Assembly: GCF_900111765.1 (NCBI RefSeq)
Contig: NZ_FOIB01000006.1
Span: 248,001-312,000, forward strand
From: Myxococcus fulvus
GTDB lineage: Bacteria; Myxococcota; Myxococcia; Myxococcales; Myxococcaceae
Length of the DNA: 64,000 bases
Direction of reading: 5' to 3'
The translations under genes were made by a program, and so were the position numbers. Position 1 is the stretch's first letter; the number at the start of each line of letters is the position of its first letter. Of the stretch, positions 53,033-60,698 are shown in pieces. The notes under the pieces were generated by a model. The model ran no database searches. It had not been told where the DNA came from and saw only the letters and a list, made by a program, of their open reading frames with translations.

Positions 53033-53704
53033 TCAGGAGTGAAAGATCACATTCTCTTCGATGGAGGCCTTGCCGATCCGGTACCGATTCGCCGCCGAAG
53101 TTTTGTCAGGGTGACCAAACGAGATGCCGAACAACATCTTCATGGAGGGCTCGATGCCGAGCAGTCCACGGATCGTGTCGGCGTAGTAGCCAAGCATCGT
53201 CTGGGGAATGCCACCGAGCCCGTGAGCGGTGAGCGACAGCAGGAATGTCTGACCGTACATGCCAACGTCCCCTGCGACGCGCACATTGTCACCAACGGCT
53301 GGCATGAAGAGCAGCGCGACATGCGGCGCGCCAAAGAATTTCAAGTTGTAGAGAGAGGCAGTCCGGCGATCCTCAGTCGCTTCGCGGGAAACCCCAATCG
53401 CCTGGTAATAGGCTGCTCCCTGGGCTTTGAGGCGCTGACCGTAAACACCAGGGTATGTGCCGAAGCTGAAGTCGGGCGTGTGCCGCCCGGCTTCTTCGTC
53501 CGCGAGGATCCTCCTGCTGAGCACGTCCAGTTTTGCACCGGAAACGATGTGAACCTGCCACGGCTGGGTATTGCAGTTCGATGGGGCAAGTTGCGCTTCT
53601 TCCAACACGGAGCGGATGACAGCGTCCGCCACCGGCGCGGGAAGGAAGCTGCGAACGGAATGGCGGTTGCGGACGACGTCGCGAAACAGTGCGGACTCTG
53701 ACAT
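53033..53704 (-). CDS. Nitroreductase family flavoprotein
   Basis: FMN-dependent reductase of the NfsB/FRase I-like superfamily, which reduces nitro compounds, quinones or enones with NAD(P)H. 223 residues from ATG at 53704. The FMN contacts are in RHSVRSF at the N-terminus, APSNCNTQPWQVHIV, and GLGGIPQTMLGYY near the C-terminus, ending FGHPDKTSAANRYR. The length and the motif order are normal. It is last in the cassette, separated from the MarR gene by 168 bases that include a perfect hairpin, so it may have its own promoter. Codon use is less GC-biased than in its chromosomal neighbours. Confidence 0.9.
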   Translation of the reverse strand: MSESALFRDVVRNRHSVRSFLPAPVADAVIRSVLEEAQLAPSNCNTQPWQVHIVSGAKLDVLSRRILADEEAGRHTPDFSFGTYPGVYGQRLKAQGAAYYQAIGVSREATEDRRTASLYNLKFFGAPHVALLFMPAVGDNVRVAGDVGMYGQTFLLSLTAHGLGGIPQTMLGYYADTIRGLLGIEPSMKMLFGISFGHPDKTSAANRYRIGKASIEENVIFHS

Positions 53705-53793
53705 CTTGAGTTCCCTATGGGCGGTACGATGAAGTGTCTTCGCTGTGAGGTGACAGGCCTGTATGGGGCTGGCTCAGGGCGTGGTTTTGCCTG

Positions 53794-53817
53794 TCGTCGA
53801 CGAAGGAACGTCGACGA
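53794..53817. terminator. Hairpin between MarR and nitroreductase genes
   Basis: TCGTCGACG (53794-53802) and CGTCGACGA (53809-53817) are perfect complements around a six-base loop. It may end the MarR transcript or act as an operator for the nitroreductase; there is no T run. Confidence 0.45.
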
Positions 53818-53872
53818 GCTGCAAGGACTCACATGTACGACGCACGATTGCGAGGGTGGTTGCCCTAAGAAC

Positions 53873-54310
53873 TCATTCGGCCGCCGGGTGCGCCAGCGCT
53901 TCCAGCGTGCGACGAAGCTCGTTGAGGCCCTTGTCGGTGAGCTGGCAGGCAGACTTGATCTTGTCATTGACGCCTCGGACCTTGGCTTCAAGCGCGCGGC
54001 CGCGAGGAGTCAGGTCGACCATCACGCGGCGTTCGTCGGCAGGGTCTCGCGTCCGCGTGACCAGTCCGGCTGCCTCAAGCCGTTTGATCAGCGGCGTGAT
54101 GGTGCCCGTGTCCATGTCGAGGCGGGTCCCAAGGGCGCCGACGGGAAGTGGCGCGCCATCCAATAGTTCGAGAATCACGAGGTACTGGGGAAACGTCAGA
54201 CCCAGCGGCTCAAGGAATGGCTTGTGCAGGCGCACCATTCGGTTCGCCGCGCCGTAAAGCGCGAAGGATAGCTGTGTACCGACACTCGAACGCTTGGATG
54301 GAGGGGGCAT
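53873..54310 (-). CDS. MarR-family regulator, OhrR-like but lacking the sensing cysteine
   Basis: 145 residues from ATG at 54310. The N-terminus, QLSFALYGAANRMVRLHKPF followed by LEPLGLTFPQYLVI, aligns closely with OhrR peroxide sensors. In those the motif reads QLCFALY; here the reactive cysteine is serine, so organic-peroxide sensing by that thiol is excluded. The only cysteine is near the C-terminus (SACQLTDKG). The winged helix reads GALGTRLDMDTGTITPLIKR and TRDPADERRVMVDLT. It probably represses the cassette in response to a ligand rather than peroxide. The start lies nine bases after the alcohol-dehydrogenase-like gene, in the same operon. Confidence 0.9.
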   Translation of the reverse strand: MPPPSKRSSVGTQLSFALYGAANRMVRLHKPFLEPLGLTFPQYLVILELLDGAPLPVGALGTRLDMDTGTITPLIKRLEAAGLVTRTRDPADERRVMVDLTPRGRALEAKVRGVNDKIKSACQLTDKGLNELRRTLEALAHPAAE

Positions 54311-54319
54311 TTTGAGGAC

Positions 54320-55315
54320 TCAATGGGCCGTGCTGCCCGCGACGATCAGCTTGCCGTGGACTTCACCTCCCAGACGATCGAGCGCTTGCGGCGCTCTGGT
54401 GAAAGGCACGATCTCATCAATCGGCATGGAGATCGCCCCGTCGGAGAACAGTCGCCCAAGCACTGTGAGCGCGTCATCGCGCTCCTCGGGCGTGCGTACG
54501 CTGTGCAGCGCGCCGGTCAGCGAGATGCCGCGCGTCAGGATCTTGAACGGCTCGATCGTCGGAAATCCTGAGCCGCCGGCGAAGCCGATCATGATGTAGC
54601 GACCGCCGACGGCGATGGCCTGCAGCGCCTGTTCGACCAACGGTGTGCCGACAGTATCGTAGACGATGTCGGCGCCCTTGCCTCCAGTCAGCGCACGGAC
54701 TTCTTCGCCGAGCGCGCCCGCCTCGGTATCGATGACGTGGTCGGCACCTTGCCTGCGGCAGAAAGCAGCCTTGCCGGGTCCGCGCGCCGTGGCGATCACG
54801 GTAAGGCCCAGCGCCTTGGCCAGTTGGATCGCGGTCGAGCCGGTGCCGCCTGAGCCACCCAGCACCAGCAGCGTCTCCCCGGTTTTCGCGCCCGCGCGAT
54901 TGACCAGTCCGACATAGGCGACGTGGAACGTGCCGAGAACGGCCGCAGCCTGCTCGTCGGGCATATCGTCGGCGGCCGGTACGGCGCCATCGGCCGGCGA
55001 CAGGCAATATTGCGCCAGGCCGCCGAAGCCATCAGCGAATCGGGTTCCGCCGATCACCCGAGTCCCAACGGGGAACGGGTACCCTGCACCCACGGCCTCG
55101 ACGATGCCGACCACCTCCTGGCCAGGAGTGATTGGTAGGAGGGGCTTCATGAAATACCGGCCCTCCAGCATCATGCGGTCGGGCAGGCCGATGTTGGTCG
55201 CCAGCACCCGAAGCAGCGCCTCTCCCGGTCCCGGCGCGGGTACGTCGATATCGACCAGCTTCAGGACCTCGCCGGGCGCCCCAAGGGTCTCGGCACGCCA
55301 GGATTTCATGCGCAT
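54320..55315 (-). CDS. Zinc-independent medium-chain dehydrogenase (quinone oxidoreductase type)
   Basis: 331 residues from ATG at 55315, with GAGGAG five bases upstream. A GroES-like N-terminal domain (PAPGPGEALLRVLATNIGLPD) and a Rossmann domain with LVLGGSGGTGSTAIQLAKAL identify the MDR superfamily. The catalytic-zinc cysteines and structural-zinc cluster are missing, which places it with NADPH:quinone oxidoreductase/enone reductase-like members. The adenine-ribose region reads VIATARGPGKAAF, suggesting NADP. The substrate is unknown. It is followed after nine bases by the MarR gene and preceded by the F420-oxidoreductase-like pair after 81 bases. Confidence 0.92.
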   Translation of the reverse strand: MRMKSWRAETLGAPGEVLKLVDIDVPAPGPGEALLRVLATNIGLPDRMMLEGRYFMKPLLPITPGQEVVGIVEAVGAGYPFPVGTRVIGGTRFADGFGGLAQYCLSPADGAVPAADDMPDEQAAAVLGTFHVAYVGLVNRAGAKTGETLLVLGGSGGTGSTAIQLAKALGLTVIATARGPGKAAFCRRQGADHVIDTEAGALGEEVRALTGGKGADIVYDTVGTPLVEQALQAIAVGGRYIMIGFAGGSGFPTIEPFKILTRGISLTGALHSVRTPEERDDALTVLGRLFSDGAISMPIDEIVPFTRAPQALDRLGGEVHGKLIVAGSTAH

Positions 55316-55396
55316 AGCGTCTCCTCATCCTGCATCCCGCGTCGTGTCATCGCCCCAGGCAGCGCATGCCTGCTCCTTCGGCACAGCGCGCCCGGC

Positions 55397-56146
55397 CTAC
55401 ATCTGCAGCGCGCGACTGATCCGGATGATTGTTTCGGCATCGGGGTTCACCCCCGCGCCGAAGCGCTCCGCGAAGATGGCGACCGAAAGGTCGCGCCGCT
55501 TGGGAAGCCGGTCCCGCTCCGCCGCTGCCAATGCCGGAGCGATCTGATCCCGGCGCAGGTTGGTGCAATAGACGGGCGAGCCGGGTTGCTGCCTCCATGA
55601 TTCGGCGAGCGTGCCAGCGTCGAACCCATCGAAGCCGGTGTCGTCCATCAAGGCCATGGCCACCTCACGGTCTTCCGCACGATCGCCTGCGATCGGGATC
55701 GCGCTCCGTTCCGGATGCCCCCTGGGCTTGTCGTTCTCGGCAAAGGGAGCCGTGCCGATCGCGTTCCATGCCTTGACGACCGGGCGTCCCAGCAAGGTCT
55801 GGAGCCACTCGCTCTCGACCTCGCCCGCTTCGAGCGCCGGATTCACACCGTCGCGTTGCGGGAAATAGTTCGAGGTGTCGATCACCACCGCTTCATTGGG
55901 GAGGGCCGCGACCAACGGCTTCACTTTCGCGAACGCCGTCTGCGGCATGGAGAGGATCAGGACATCGACATCCTTTGCCGCCTCCTCCGCGGTGGTGGCG
56001 CGCGCGCCGGTGTCCAGCGCTTTCGCCGCGATCGTTTCCGGTCCACGGGAGTTCGCGACCTTCACCTCATGTCTGGCGGCAGCGAGTCTGCGGGCCAGCG
56101 TCGTACCGATGTTGCCTGCGCCGAGGATGCCGATCTTCATCGTCAT
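55397..56146 (-). CDS. NADP(F420)-oxidoreductase-like protein, downstream paralogue
   Basis: 249 residues from ATG at 56146 (MTMKIGILG), chosen for the AAGGAG site; the ATG two codons later is less well placed. The N-terminal Rossmann loop GILGAGNIGTTLARRLAAA and VKVANSRGPETI match the F420_oxidored/COG2085 family (the S-R-G after strand 2 binds the NADP phosphate). The middle reads DVLILSMPQTAF, AVVIDTSNYFPQRDG and VVKAWNAIG. The C-terminus is RLPKRRDLSVAIFAERFG. Many members use NADPH without F420, and the true reaction is unknown. It is clearly paralogous to the next upstream gene (about 55-60 percent identical by eye). Confidence 0.9.
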   Translation of the reverse strand: MTMKIGILGAGNIGTTLARRLAAARHEVKVANSRGPETIAAKALDTGARATTAEEAAKDVDVLILSMPQTAFAKVKPLVAALPNEAVVIDTSNYFPQRDGVNPALEAGEVESEWLQTLLGRPVVKAWNAIGTAPFAENDKPRGHPERSAIPIAGDRAEDREVAMALMDDTGFDGFDAGTLAESWRQQPGSPVYCTNLRRDQIAPALAAAERDRLPKRRDLSVAIFAERFGAGVNPDAETIIRISRALQM

Positions 56147-56175
56147 GAAGCTCCTTCCGCTTGCGTCGCGCGGCA

Positions 56176-56919
56176 TCACATGAACAAGGCCCGCGCGATC
56201 CTCCGAACCGTCTCCGCATCGGGCGAGGCCCGCTCGCCGACCCGCTCCGCGAACACCTGCGCCGAAAGGTCGCGCCGCTTCGGCAACCTGTCGCGCTCGG
56301 CCGATGCGAGTGCCGCCCCCATCTCTGCATGGGTAAGATCGGTGATGTAGACCGGCGAGCCGGGCTGCTGCCGCCAGGAACCAGCGAGCTCGCCCGTGTC
56401 GAACCCATCGAACCCGGTCTCGTCGATCAATGTCATCGCGACCTCGCGATCGCGCGCCCTGTCGCCAGCGAGCGGAACCGCGATGCGGCCCGGCTCGCCC
56501 TTCGGGCGTCCATCGTTCTTGAAGGCAACCATGCCAATCGCATTCCACGCCTTGGCGACAGGTCGTCCGAAGAACTCCTGGGTCCAGACGGTTTCCGGCT
56601 TGCCCGCTTCGAGTTCAGGGTTCACGGGGTCGCGACCGGGAAAATAGTTCGAGATGTCGATCACCGTCGTCTCCTCGGGCAGAGCCGAAATCAGAGGCCG
56701 GATCTTCTCGAAGCCGGGATGCGGCATCGCCAGGATCACGACATCGGCCCCGCGAACCGCGTCCTGCGCAATCGCCGCACGCGCGCCGGTTTCGAGCACG
56801 TCGCCTTCGATGGTCTCGGGTCCGCGCGAATTCGCCACGGTCACGTCATGCCCTGCGGCGGCGAGCTTGCGGGCGAGGGTCGTCCCCATGAAACCCGTTC
56901 CGAGAATTCCGATTCTCAT
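56176..56919 (-). CDS. NADP(F420)-oxidoreductase-like protein, upstream paralogue
   Basis: 247 residues from ATG at 56919 (MRIGILGTGFMG). The frame is open to 56970, but that part overlaps the promoter. It has the same domain plan as its neighbour: GILGTGFMGTTLARKLAAA, VTVANSRGPETI, DVVILAMPHPGF, TVIDISNYFPGRD, VAKAWNAIG and RLPKRRDLSAQVFAERVG. It is first in the cassette operon, 29 bases before the second copy. Possibly the two act as a heterodimer or on related substrates. A double CTAG-type operator lies 55-80 bases upstream of the start. Confidence 0.9.
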   Translation of the reverse strand: MRIGILGTGFMGTTLARKLAAAGHDVTVANSRGPETIEGDVLETGARAAIAQDAVRGADVVILAMPHPGFEKIRPLISALPEETTVIDISNYFPGRDPVNPELEAGKPETVWTQEFFGRPVAKAWNAIGMVAFKNDGRPKGEPGRIAVPLAGDRARDREVAMTLIDETGFDGFDTGELAGSWRQQPGSPVYITDLTHAEMGAALASAERDRLPKRRDLSAQVFAERVGERASPDAETVRRIARALFM

Positions 56920-56973
56920 GGTCAGCCATCCTTCTGCTCTGCGTGCGAACGCTGGTCTCGCGGGCTCCATCGC

Positions 56974-57001
56974 CTAGTTCGCTATAGTCTAGTGCGCTAG
57001 A
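56974..57001 (-). promoter_or_regulatory. Tandem CTAG-dyad operator upstream of the cassette operon
   Basis: CTAGTTCGCTATAG (56974-56987) is repeated as TCTAGTGCGCTAGA (56988-57001), a 15-base period with each unit an inverted repeat around a four-base spacer. It sits just upstream of the first cassette gene and is AT-rich. It resembles MarR, HxlR or TetR operators, and the cassette's own MarR protein is an obvious candidate. Confidence 0.5.
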
Positions 57002-57169
57002 TAATGATGAATCGTGCGTCACGCCACCTCATATTGAGGTGCAGTCACTGCTGGAGGCCTTGCGGGCGGGCTGATGGTCGCTATGACTGCGTGGCGCTCG
57101 AGGGACCCACGGGGCTGAGCCGACCGCCGATGTCTGCCGGGGCTGGAAACTGAAGTGGACCCCATCCGC

Positions 57170-57196
57170 AGGACCCGTTTCCGCGGTCCTTTCTTT
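57170..57196 (+). terminator. Terminator-like hairpin at the right edge of the cassette
   Basis: AGGACC (57170-57175) pairs with GGTCCT (57185-57190), extended by CG pairs with a bulge. It is followed by a T-rich tail up to 57196. It lies just left of the right boundary repeat. Confidence 0.5.
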
Positions 57197-57203
57197 GCGC
57201 GGC

Positions 57204-57257
57204 ACCCGCCGCGCCCAGAAGCCGGCGCATCCCGCCAAGGGGGCAGGGCGGTTGTGA
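57204..57257 (+). repeat. Right 54-bp boundary repeat of the cassette
   Basis: 51 of 54 bases match the end of the isochorismatase-like gene. Read in the same frame it encodes TRRAQKPAHPAKGAGRL and a stop, so the coding sense is kept although no gene precedes it. Confidence 0.85.
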
Positions 57258-57312
57258 CGTCGGGACGCAAGGTTTCTCGAATCGAGCGCCGTCGCGTCTA
57301 GACTGCCCGGCC

Positions 57313-58173
57313 GTGTACAGGTCCTCCGAGCAGAGCCCCGTGGGCGGCTTCCGCGCCCGTCTCCACACCATCATCTTCGAGGCCGACACACCGGCGGGGA
57401 AGGCGTTCGACGTGGCCCTGATGTGGGCCATCCTGTTCAGCGTCGTCGCGGTGATGTTGGAGAGCGTCACACCCGTGCGTGAGCGCTACGGCGCCGCGCT
57501 CTCCATCGCGGAGTGGGCCTTCACCGCCATCTTCGCCACGGAGTACGTGCTGCGGCTCATCGCCGTCCGCCGTCCGCTGGACTATGCGCGCAGCTTCTTC
57601 GGCCTCGTGGACCTGCTGGCCATCCTGCCCTCGTTCCTGAGCGTGCTGTTCCCGGGCGCCCAGACGTTGCTGGTGGTCCGAGTGCTCCGCCTGCTGCGCG
57701 TCTTCCGCGTGCTGAAGCTGGGGCACCTGCTGGGACAGGCCGAGATTCTGATGACGGCGCTGCGCGCGAGCCGGGGGAAGATCACCGTCTTCCTCGGCTT
57801 CGTCCTGACGGTGGTCGTCATCATGGGCTCCGTCATGTACCTGGTGGAGGGCGAGGCCCACGGCTTCGACAGCATCCCGCGCGCCATGTACTGGGCCGTG
57901 GTGACGATGACGACGGTGGGCTTCGGCGACATCACGCCCAAGACGATTCCGGGACAGTTCATCGCATCGGTGTTGATGATCATGGGCTACGGCATCCTCG
58001 CGGTGCCCACGGGCATCGTCTCCGTGGAGCTGGCCGCCGCCGCCCGAGGCCCCGTGGACACCCAGGCGTGCCCGGGCTGTGGCAACCAGGGACACGACCT
58101 GGACGCGCGCTTCTGCAAGGCCTGTGGGACGGCGCTGGACTGGAAGACGCCGAAGCCTCCGTCCACGCCCTGA
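57313..58173 (+). CDS. Voltage-gated potassium-channel-like protein with C-terminal zinc ribbon
   Basis: 286 residues from GTG at 57313. Six membrane helices are visible. The S4 segment has an arginine every third residue (VVRVLRLLRVFRVLKLG at about 119-135). The pore loop carries the filter TMTTVGFGDITP at about residue 200, the bacterial K+ signature. S6 reads FIASVLMIMGYGILAVPTGI. After the channel, a zinc ribbon appears at about 253-274 (ACPGCGNQ, then FCKACGTAL), four cysteines in two CxxC knuckles, a cytoplasmic addition not typical of KvAP-like channels. It starts about 55 bases after the cassette boundary repeat. Confidence 0.92.
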   Translation: MYRSSEQSPVGGFRARLHTIIFEADTPAGKAFDVALMWAILFSVVAVMLESVTPVRERYGAALSIAEWAFTAIFATEYVLRLIAVRRPLDYARSFFGLVDLLAILPSFLSVLFPGAQTLLVVRVLRLLRVFRVLKLGHLLGQAEILMTALRASRGKITVFLGFVLTVVVIMGSVMYLVEGEAHGFDSIPRAMYWAVVTMTTVGFGDITPKTIPGQFIASVLMIMGYGILAVPTGIVSVELAAAARGPVDTQACPGCGNQGHDLDARFCKACGTALDWKTPKPPSTP

Positions 58174-58317
58174 GTCCCGCCGTTGTTCGACGCAGGCCAC
58201 CTGCTCGGGTCGGGATGTTCATTGCTGGCCGGGTGGTGCTCGGCCAGCGCTTGAATCCGAGGACCTCCGCTCCAGGAGGGGCACAGTGCGGGCCCTTCCT
58301 TTCCTGGAGACCTCGCG

Positions 58318-59214
58318 ATGAACCTCTTCATCACTGGCGCCACCGGCTTCATTGGCGGCACCCTGGCCGTGGACCTCAAGGCCCGGGGCCATTCGATTCG
58401 TGGACTGGCGCGCGATGAAGCCAAGGCCCGGAAGCTGGCGGCGCTCGGCATCGAGCCCGTCCTGGGGGACCTGGACAACGTCGCGGTGCTCACGGCGGAG
58501 GCCCGGCGCGCGGACGGTGTCATCAACGCCGCGAGCAGCGACCACGAGCAGGCCATCCGCGCCTTGATTGAAGGCGTGAAGGGCTCGGGCAAGCCGCTAC
58601 TGCACACCAGCGGCTCCAGCGTCATCGGCGACGACGTGAAGGGCGACGCGCTGTCACCCAACGTGTTCGACGAGGACACGCCGTTCATCGTCGAGCCCGA
58701 GAAGCGGGCCCGGCACGCGCTCGACAACAGCGTCCTCGCCGCGCCGGGGGCTCGGGGCATCGTGCTGTGCAACACGATGATCTACGGCACGGGGAAGGGC
58801 CTGAGCCGCGACAGCGTGCAGATTCCTCCGCTGGTGGCACAGGCTCGCAAGAGCGGCGTGGTGCGCGTCGTCGGCAAGGGCGTCAACCGCTGGTCCAACG
58901 TCCACATCGATGACGTCTCGGCGCTCTACGCCCTGGCACTGGAGAAGGCTCCGGCGGGGGCGTTCTACTTCGTCGAGAATGGCGAGGCGTCCTACGCGGA
59001 GCTCGGCGAGGCCATCGCGGCGCGGCTGAAGCTGGGCCCGGTGCAGTCCTGGTCCGTGGAGGAGGCGTCGCGCGAGTGGGGCGAGGGTCATGCACGCTAC
59101 TCGTTCGGCTCCAACAGCCGGGTGCGCGGCAAGCGTGCGCGGCGTGAGTTGGGCTGGGCGCCTCGGCACGACTCGGTGACGCGCTGGATTCGCGAGGAGA
59201 TGCCCCTGGATTGA
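58318..59214 (+). CDS. NAD-dependent epimerase/dehydratase family (extended SDR)
   Basis: 298 residues from ATG at 58318, with GGAG upstream. The N-terminus FITGATGFIGGTLAVDLKAR is an extended-SDR Rossmann loop. ADGVINAASSDHEQ and LLHTSGSSVIGDD cover the active Ser/Thr region. Later motifs are GIVLCNTMIYG, with Y-x-x-x-like context at TMIYGTGKG, and RWSNVHIDDVSALYALALE, typical of the SDR_a or nucleoside-diphosphate-sugar epimerase group. A clear YxxxK is not obvious, so catalytic activity is uncertain. It is probably a NAD(P)-binding reductase of an unknown small substrate. It is not in an operon. Confidence 0.85.
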   Translation: MNLFITGATGFIGGTLAVDLKARGHSIRGLARDEAKARKLAALGIEPVLGDLDNVAVLTAEARRADGVINAASSDHEQAIRALIEGVKGSGKPLLHTSGSSVIGDDVKGDALSPNVFDEDTPFIVEPEKRARHALDNSVLAAPGARGIVLCNTMIYGTGKGLSRDSVQIPPLVAQARKSGVVRVVGKGVNRWSNVHIDDVSALYALALEKAPAGAFYFVENGEASYAELGEAIAARLKLGPVQSWSVEEASREWGEGHARYSFGSNSRVRGKRARRELGWAPRHDSVTRWIREEMPLD

Positions 59215-59319
59215 GGCGGCTTGCGTCCGCCGTCCGACATCCCCACATCCTTTTCGCACGGGGCCCGCGGCACTTCGTGTTTGCTGCGCGCCGTTCGTCC
59301 CACCTCGAGGAGTGTGCCC

Positions 59320-60621
59320 ATGCGTTCCCTGTTGGCGTCCCTGGCTTGTACTTCCCTGCTGACCCTCACTGGGACCTCGCATGCACAGCCCGCGGGCAAA
59401 CCCGCGGACCAGGGCGGCAACCTGGCCCCCGGGCAGGCGAAGGGCAGTCAGCAGACGGACCCTCGGCAGGGGCCCAATCCCACGGGCGCTCCCGTCGAGC
59501 AGGCCCCGCCCAACGTCCCCGAGTTCAAGCCGGCCTTCCCTGGCCAGACGCGGGCGCCTGGAGTCCAGACTCGCACGGCCCTGCAGGTCACCGAGGTCGC
59601 CTCCGGCTTCAACAAGCCCTGGGCCATCGCGTTCCTGCCGGACAAGCGGATGCTCGTCACGGAGAAGCCGACGGGGAAGCTCTTCATCGTCACGCCCGAG
59701 GGCAAGAAGTCGCCGGCCATCGCGGGCATTCCCAAGGTGGATGGTCGCAACCAGGGCGGTCTGCTCGACGTCGAGGTGGGCCCTGATTACGGGACCAGTG
59801 GCCTCATCTACTGGACCTATTACGAGCCCCGGAAGGGCGGCAACGGCCTCACGGTGGCACGCGCCAAGCTGGTGGATGGACCCAAGCCCAAGGTCGAGGG
59901 CCTGAAGGTCATCTTCCGCATGGAGCCGACGCTCGAGTCCACGCTGCACGCGGGGGGCCGCCTCGTCTTCACTCCGGACGGGAAGCTGTTCGTCACGCTG
60001 GGCGAGCGCTCCATCATGGAGGGCCGCGTCCAGGCTCGCGACCTCAAGAGCGACTTCGGGAAGATCGTCCGCATCAACCCGGACGGCTCCATCCCGAAGG
60101 ACAACCCCTTCGTGGGGCAGAAGGACGCGCGGCCGGAGATCTGGACGCTGGGGCACCGGAACATCCTGTCCGCGGCGCTCGACAGCAAGGGGCGGCTCTG
60201 GGAGGTGGAGATGGGGCCGCGGGGTGGTGATGAGCTCAACCTCATCGAGCGCGGCAAGGACTACGGCTGGCCCACCATCGGCTACGGCGAGGAGTACTCC
60301 GGCGAGCCCATCCACAAGACGACCCAGGGCCCGGGCATGGAGCAGCCGGTGTACTACTGGGACCCGGTGATTTCGCCCTCGGGCATGACCATCTACTCCG
60401 GCGAGCTGTTCCCCGAGTGGAAGGGCAACTTCTTCATCGGTGGCTTGTCCAGCGCGGCCCTCGTGCGACTGGTGCTCGAGAACGACCGCGTCGTGGGTGA
60501 GGAGCGGCTGCTGATGGACCAGAAGGCCCGCATCCGCGAGGTCGTCCAGGGCCCGGAGGGCGCGCTGTACCTGCTCACCGATGACTCGAACGGCAAGCTG
60601 CTGAAGGTGACGCCGCGCTGA
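59320..60621 (+). CDS. PQQ-dependent soluble sugar dehydrogenase (Asd/GDH-B type)
   Basis: 433 residues from ATG at 59320, with GAGGAG upstream and a Sec signal peptide (SLLASLACTSLLTLTGTSHA). A Gln/Pro/Gly-rich linker of about 55 residues precedes a six-bladed beta-propeller. It contains family landmarks: NKPWAIAFLPDKRMLVTEK (catalytic region), GGLLDVEVGPDY, LHAGGRLVFTPDGKLFVTLG (PQQ/Ca region), GHRNILSAALDS and EMGPRGGDELNLIERGKDYG. It likely oxidises aldoses in the periplasm or outside the cell with PQQ. PQQ synthesis genes are not in the window. A stem-loop follows the stop. Confidence 0.92.
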   Translation: MRSLLASLACTSLLTLTGTSHAQPAGKPADQGGNLAPGQAKGSQQTDPRQGPNPTGAPVEQAPPNVPEFKPAFPGQTRAPGVQTRTALQVTEVASGFNKPWAIAFLPDKRMLVTEKPTGKLFIVTPEGKKSPAIAGIPKVDGRNQGGLLDVEVGPDYGTSGLIYWTYYEPRKGGNGLTVARAKLVDGPKPKVEGLKVIFRMEPTLESTLHAGGRLVFTPDGKLFVTLGERSIMEGRVQARDLKSDFGKIVRINPDGSIPKDNPFVGQKDARPEIWTLGHRNILSAALDSKGRLWEVEMGPRGGDELNLIERGKDYGWPTIGYGEEYSGEPIHKTTQGPGMEQPVYYWDPVISPSGMTIYSGELFPEWKGNFFIGGLSSAALVRLVLENDRVVGEERLLMDQKARIREVVQGPEGALYLLTDDSNGKLLKVTPR

Positions 60622-60664
60622 ACGGCGGCAATGTGCTCGGCGCGTTAACTCCTTGCGCTGAGTA

Positions 60665-60691
60665 CAGCACTGGGGCTGCCGAATAGTGCTG
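60665..60691. terminator. Stem-loop between the sugar dehydrogenase and the AT-rich module
   Basis: CAGCACT (60665-60671) pairs with AGTGCTG (60685-60691). It lies 43 bases after the plus-strand stop and just past the end of the converging minus-strand operon, so it may serve both. Confidence 0.45.
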
Positions 60692-60698
60692 CTTAAGA

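Larger units (their letters stand above)
52779..57203. mobile_element. Putative acquired redox cassette bounded by 54-bp repeats
   Basis: 4.4 kb with lower GC and more GATC/CGATC words than the flanks. It carries five minus-strand oxidoreductase/regulator genes that read like alphaproteobacterial proteins. It is bounded by duplicated gene-end sequence. No integrase or transposase is present, so the mechanism is unknown. Flanking junk at 52779-53032 and 57002-57203 holds short broken coding-like stretches but nothing nameable. Confidence 0.6.

Noticed and set aside
52779..57203. Prophage or complete genomic island with integrase
   Set aside because: No integrase, transposase, phage or tRNA sequence was found; only composition, gene content and boundary repeats support transfer.
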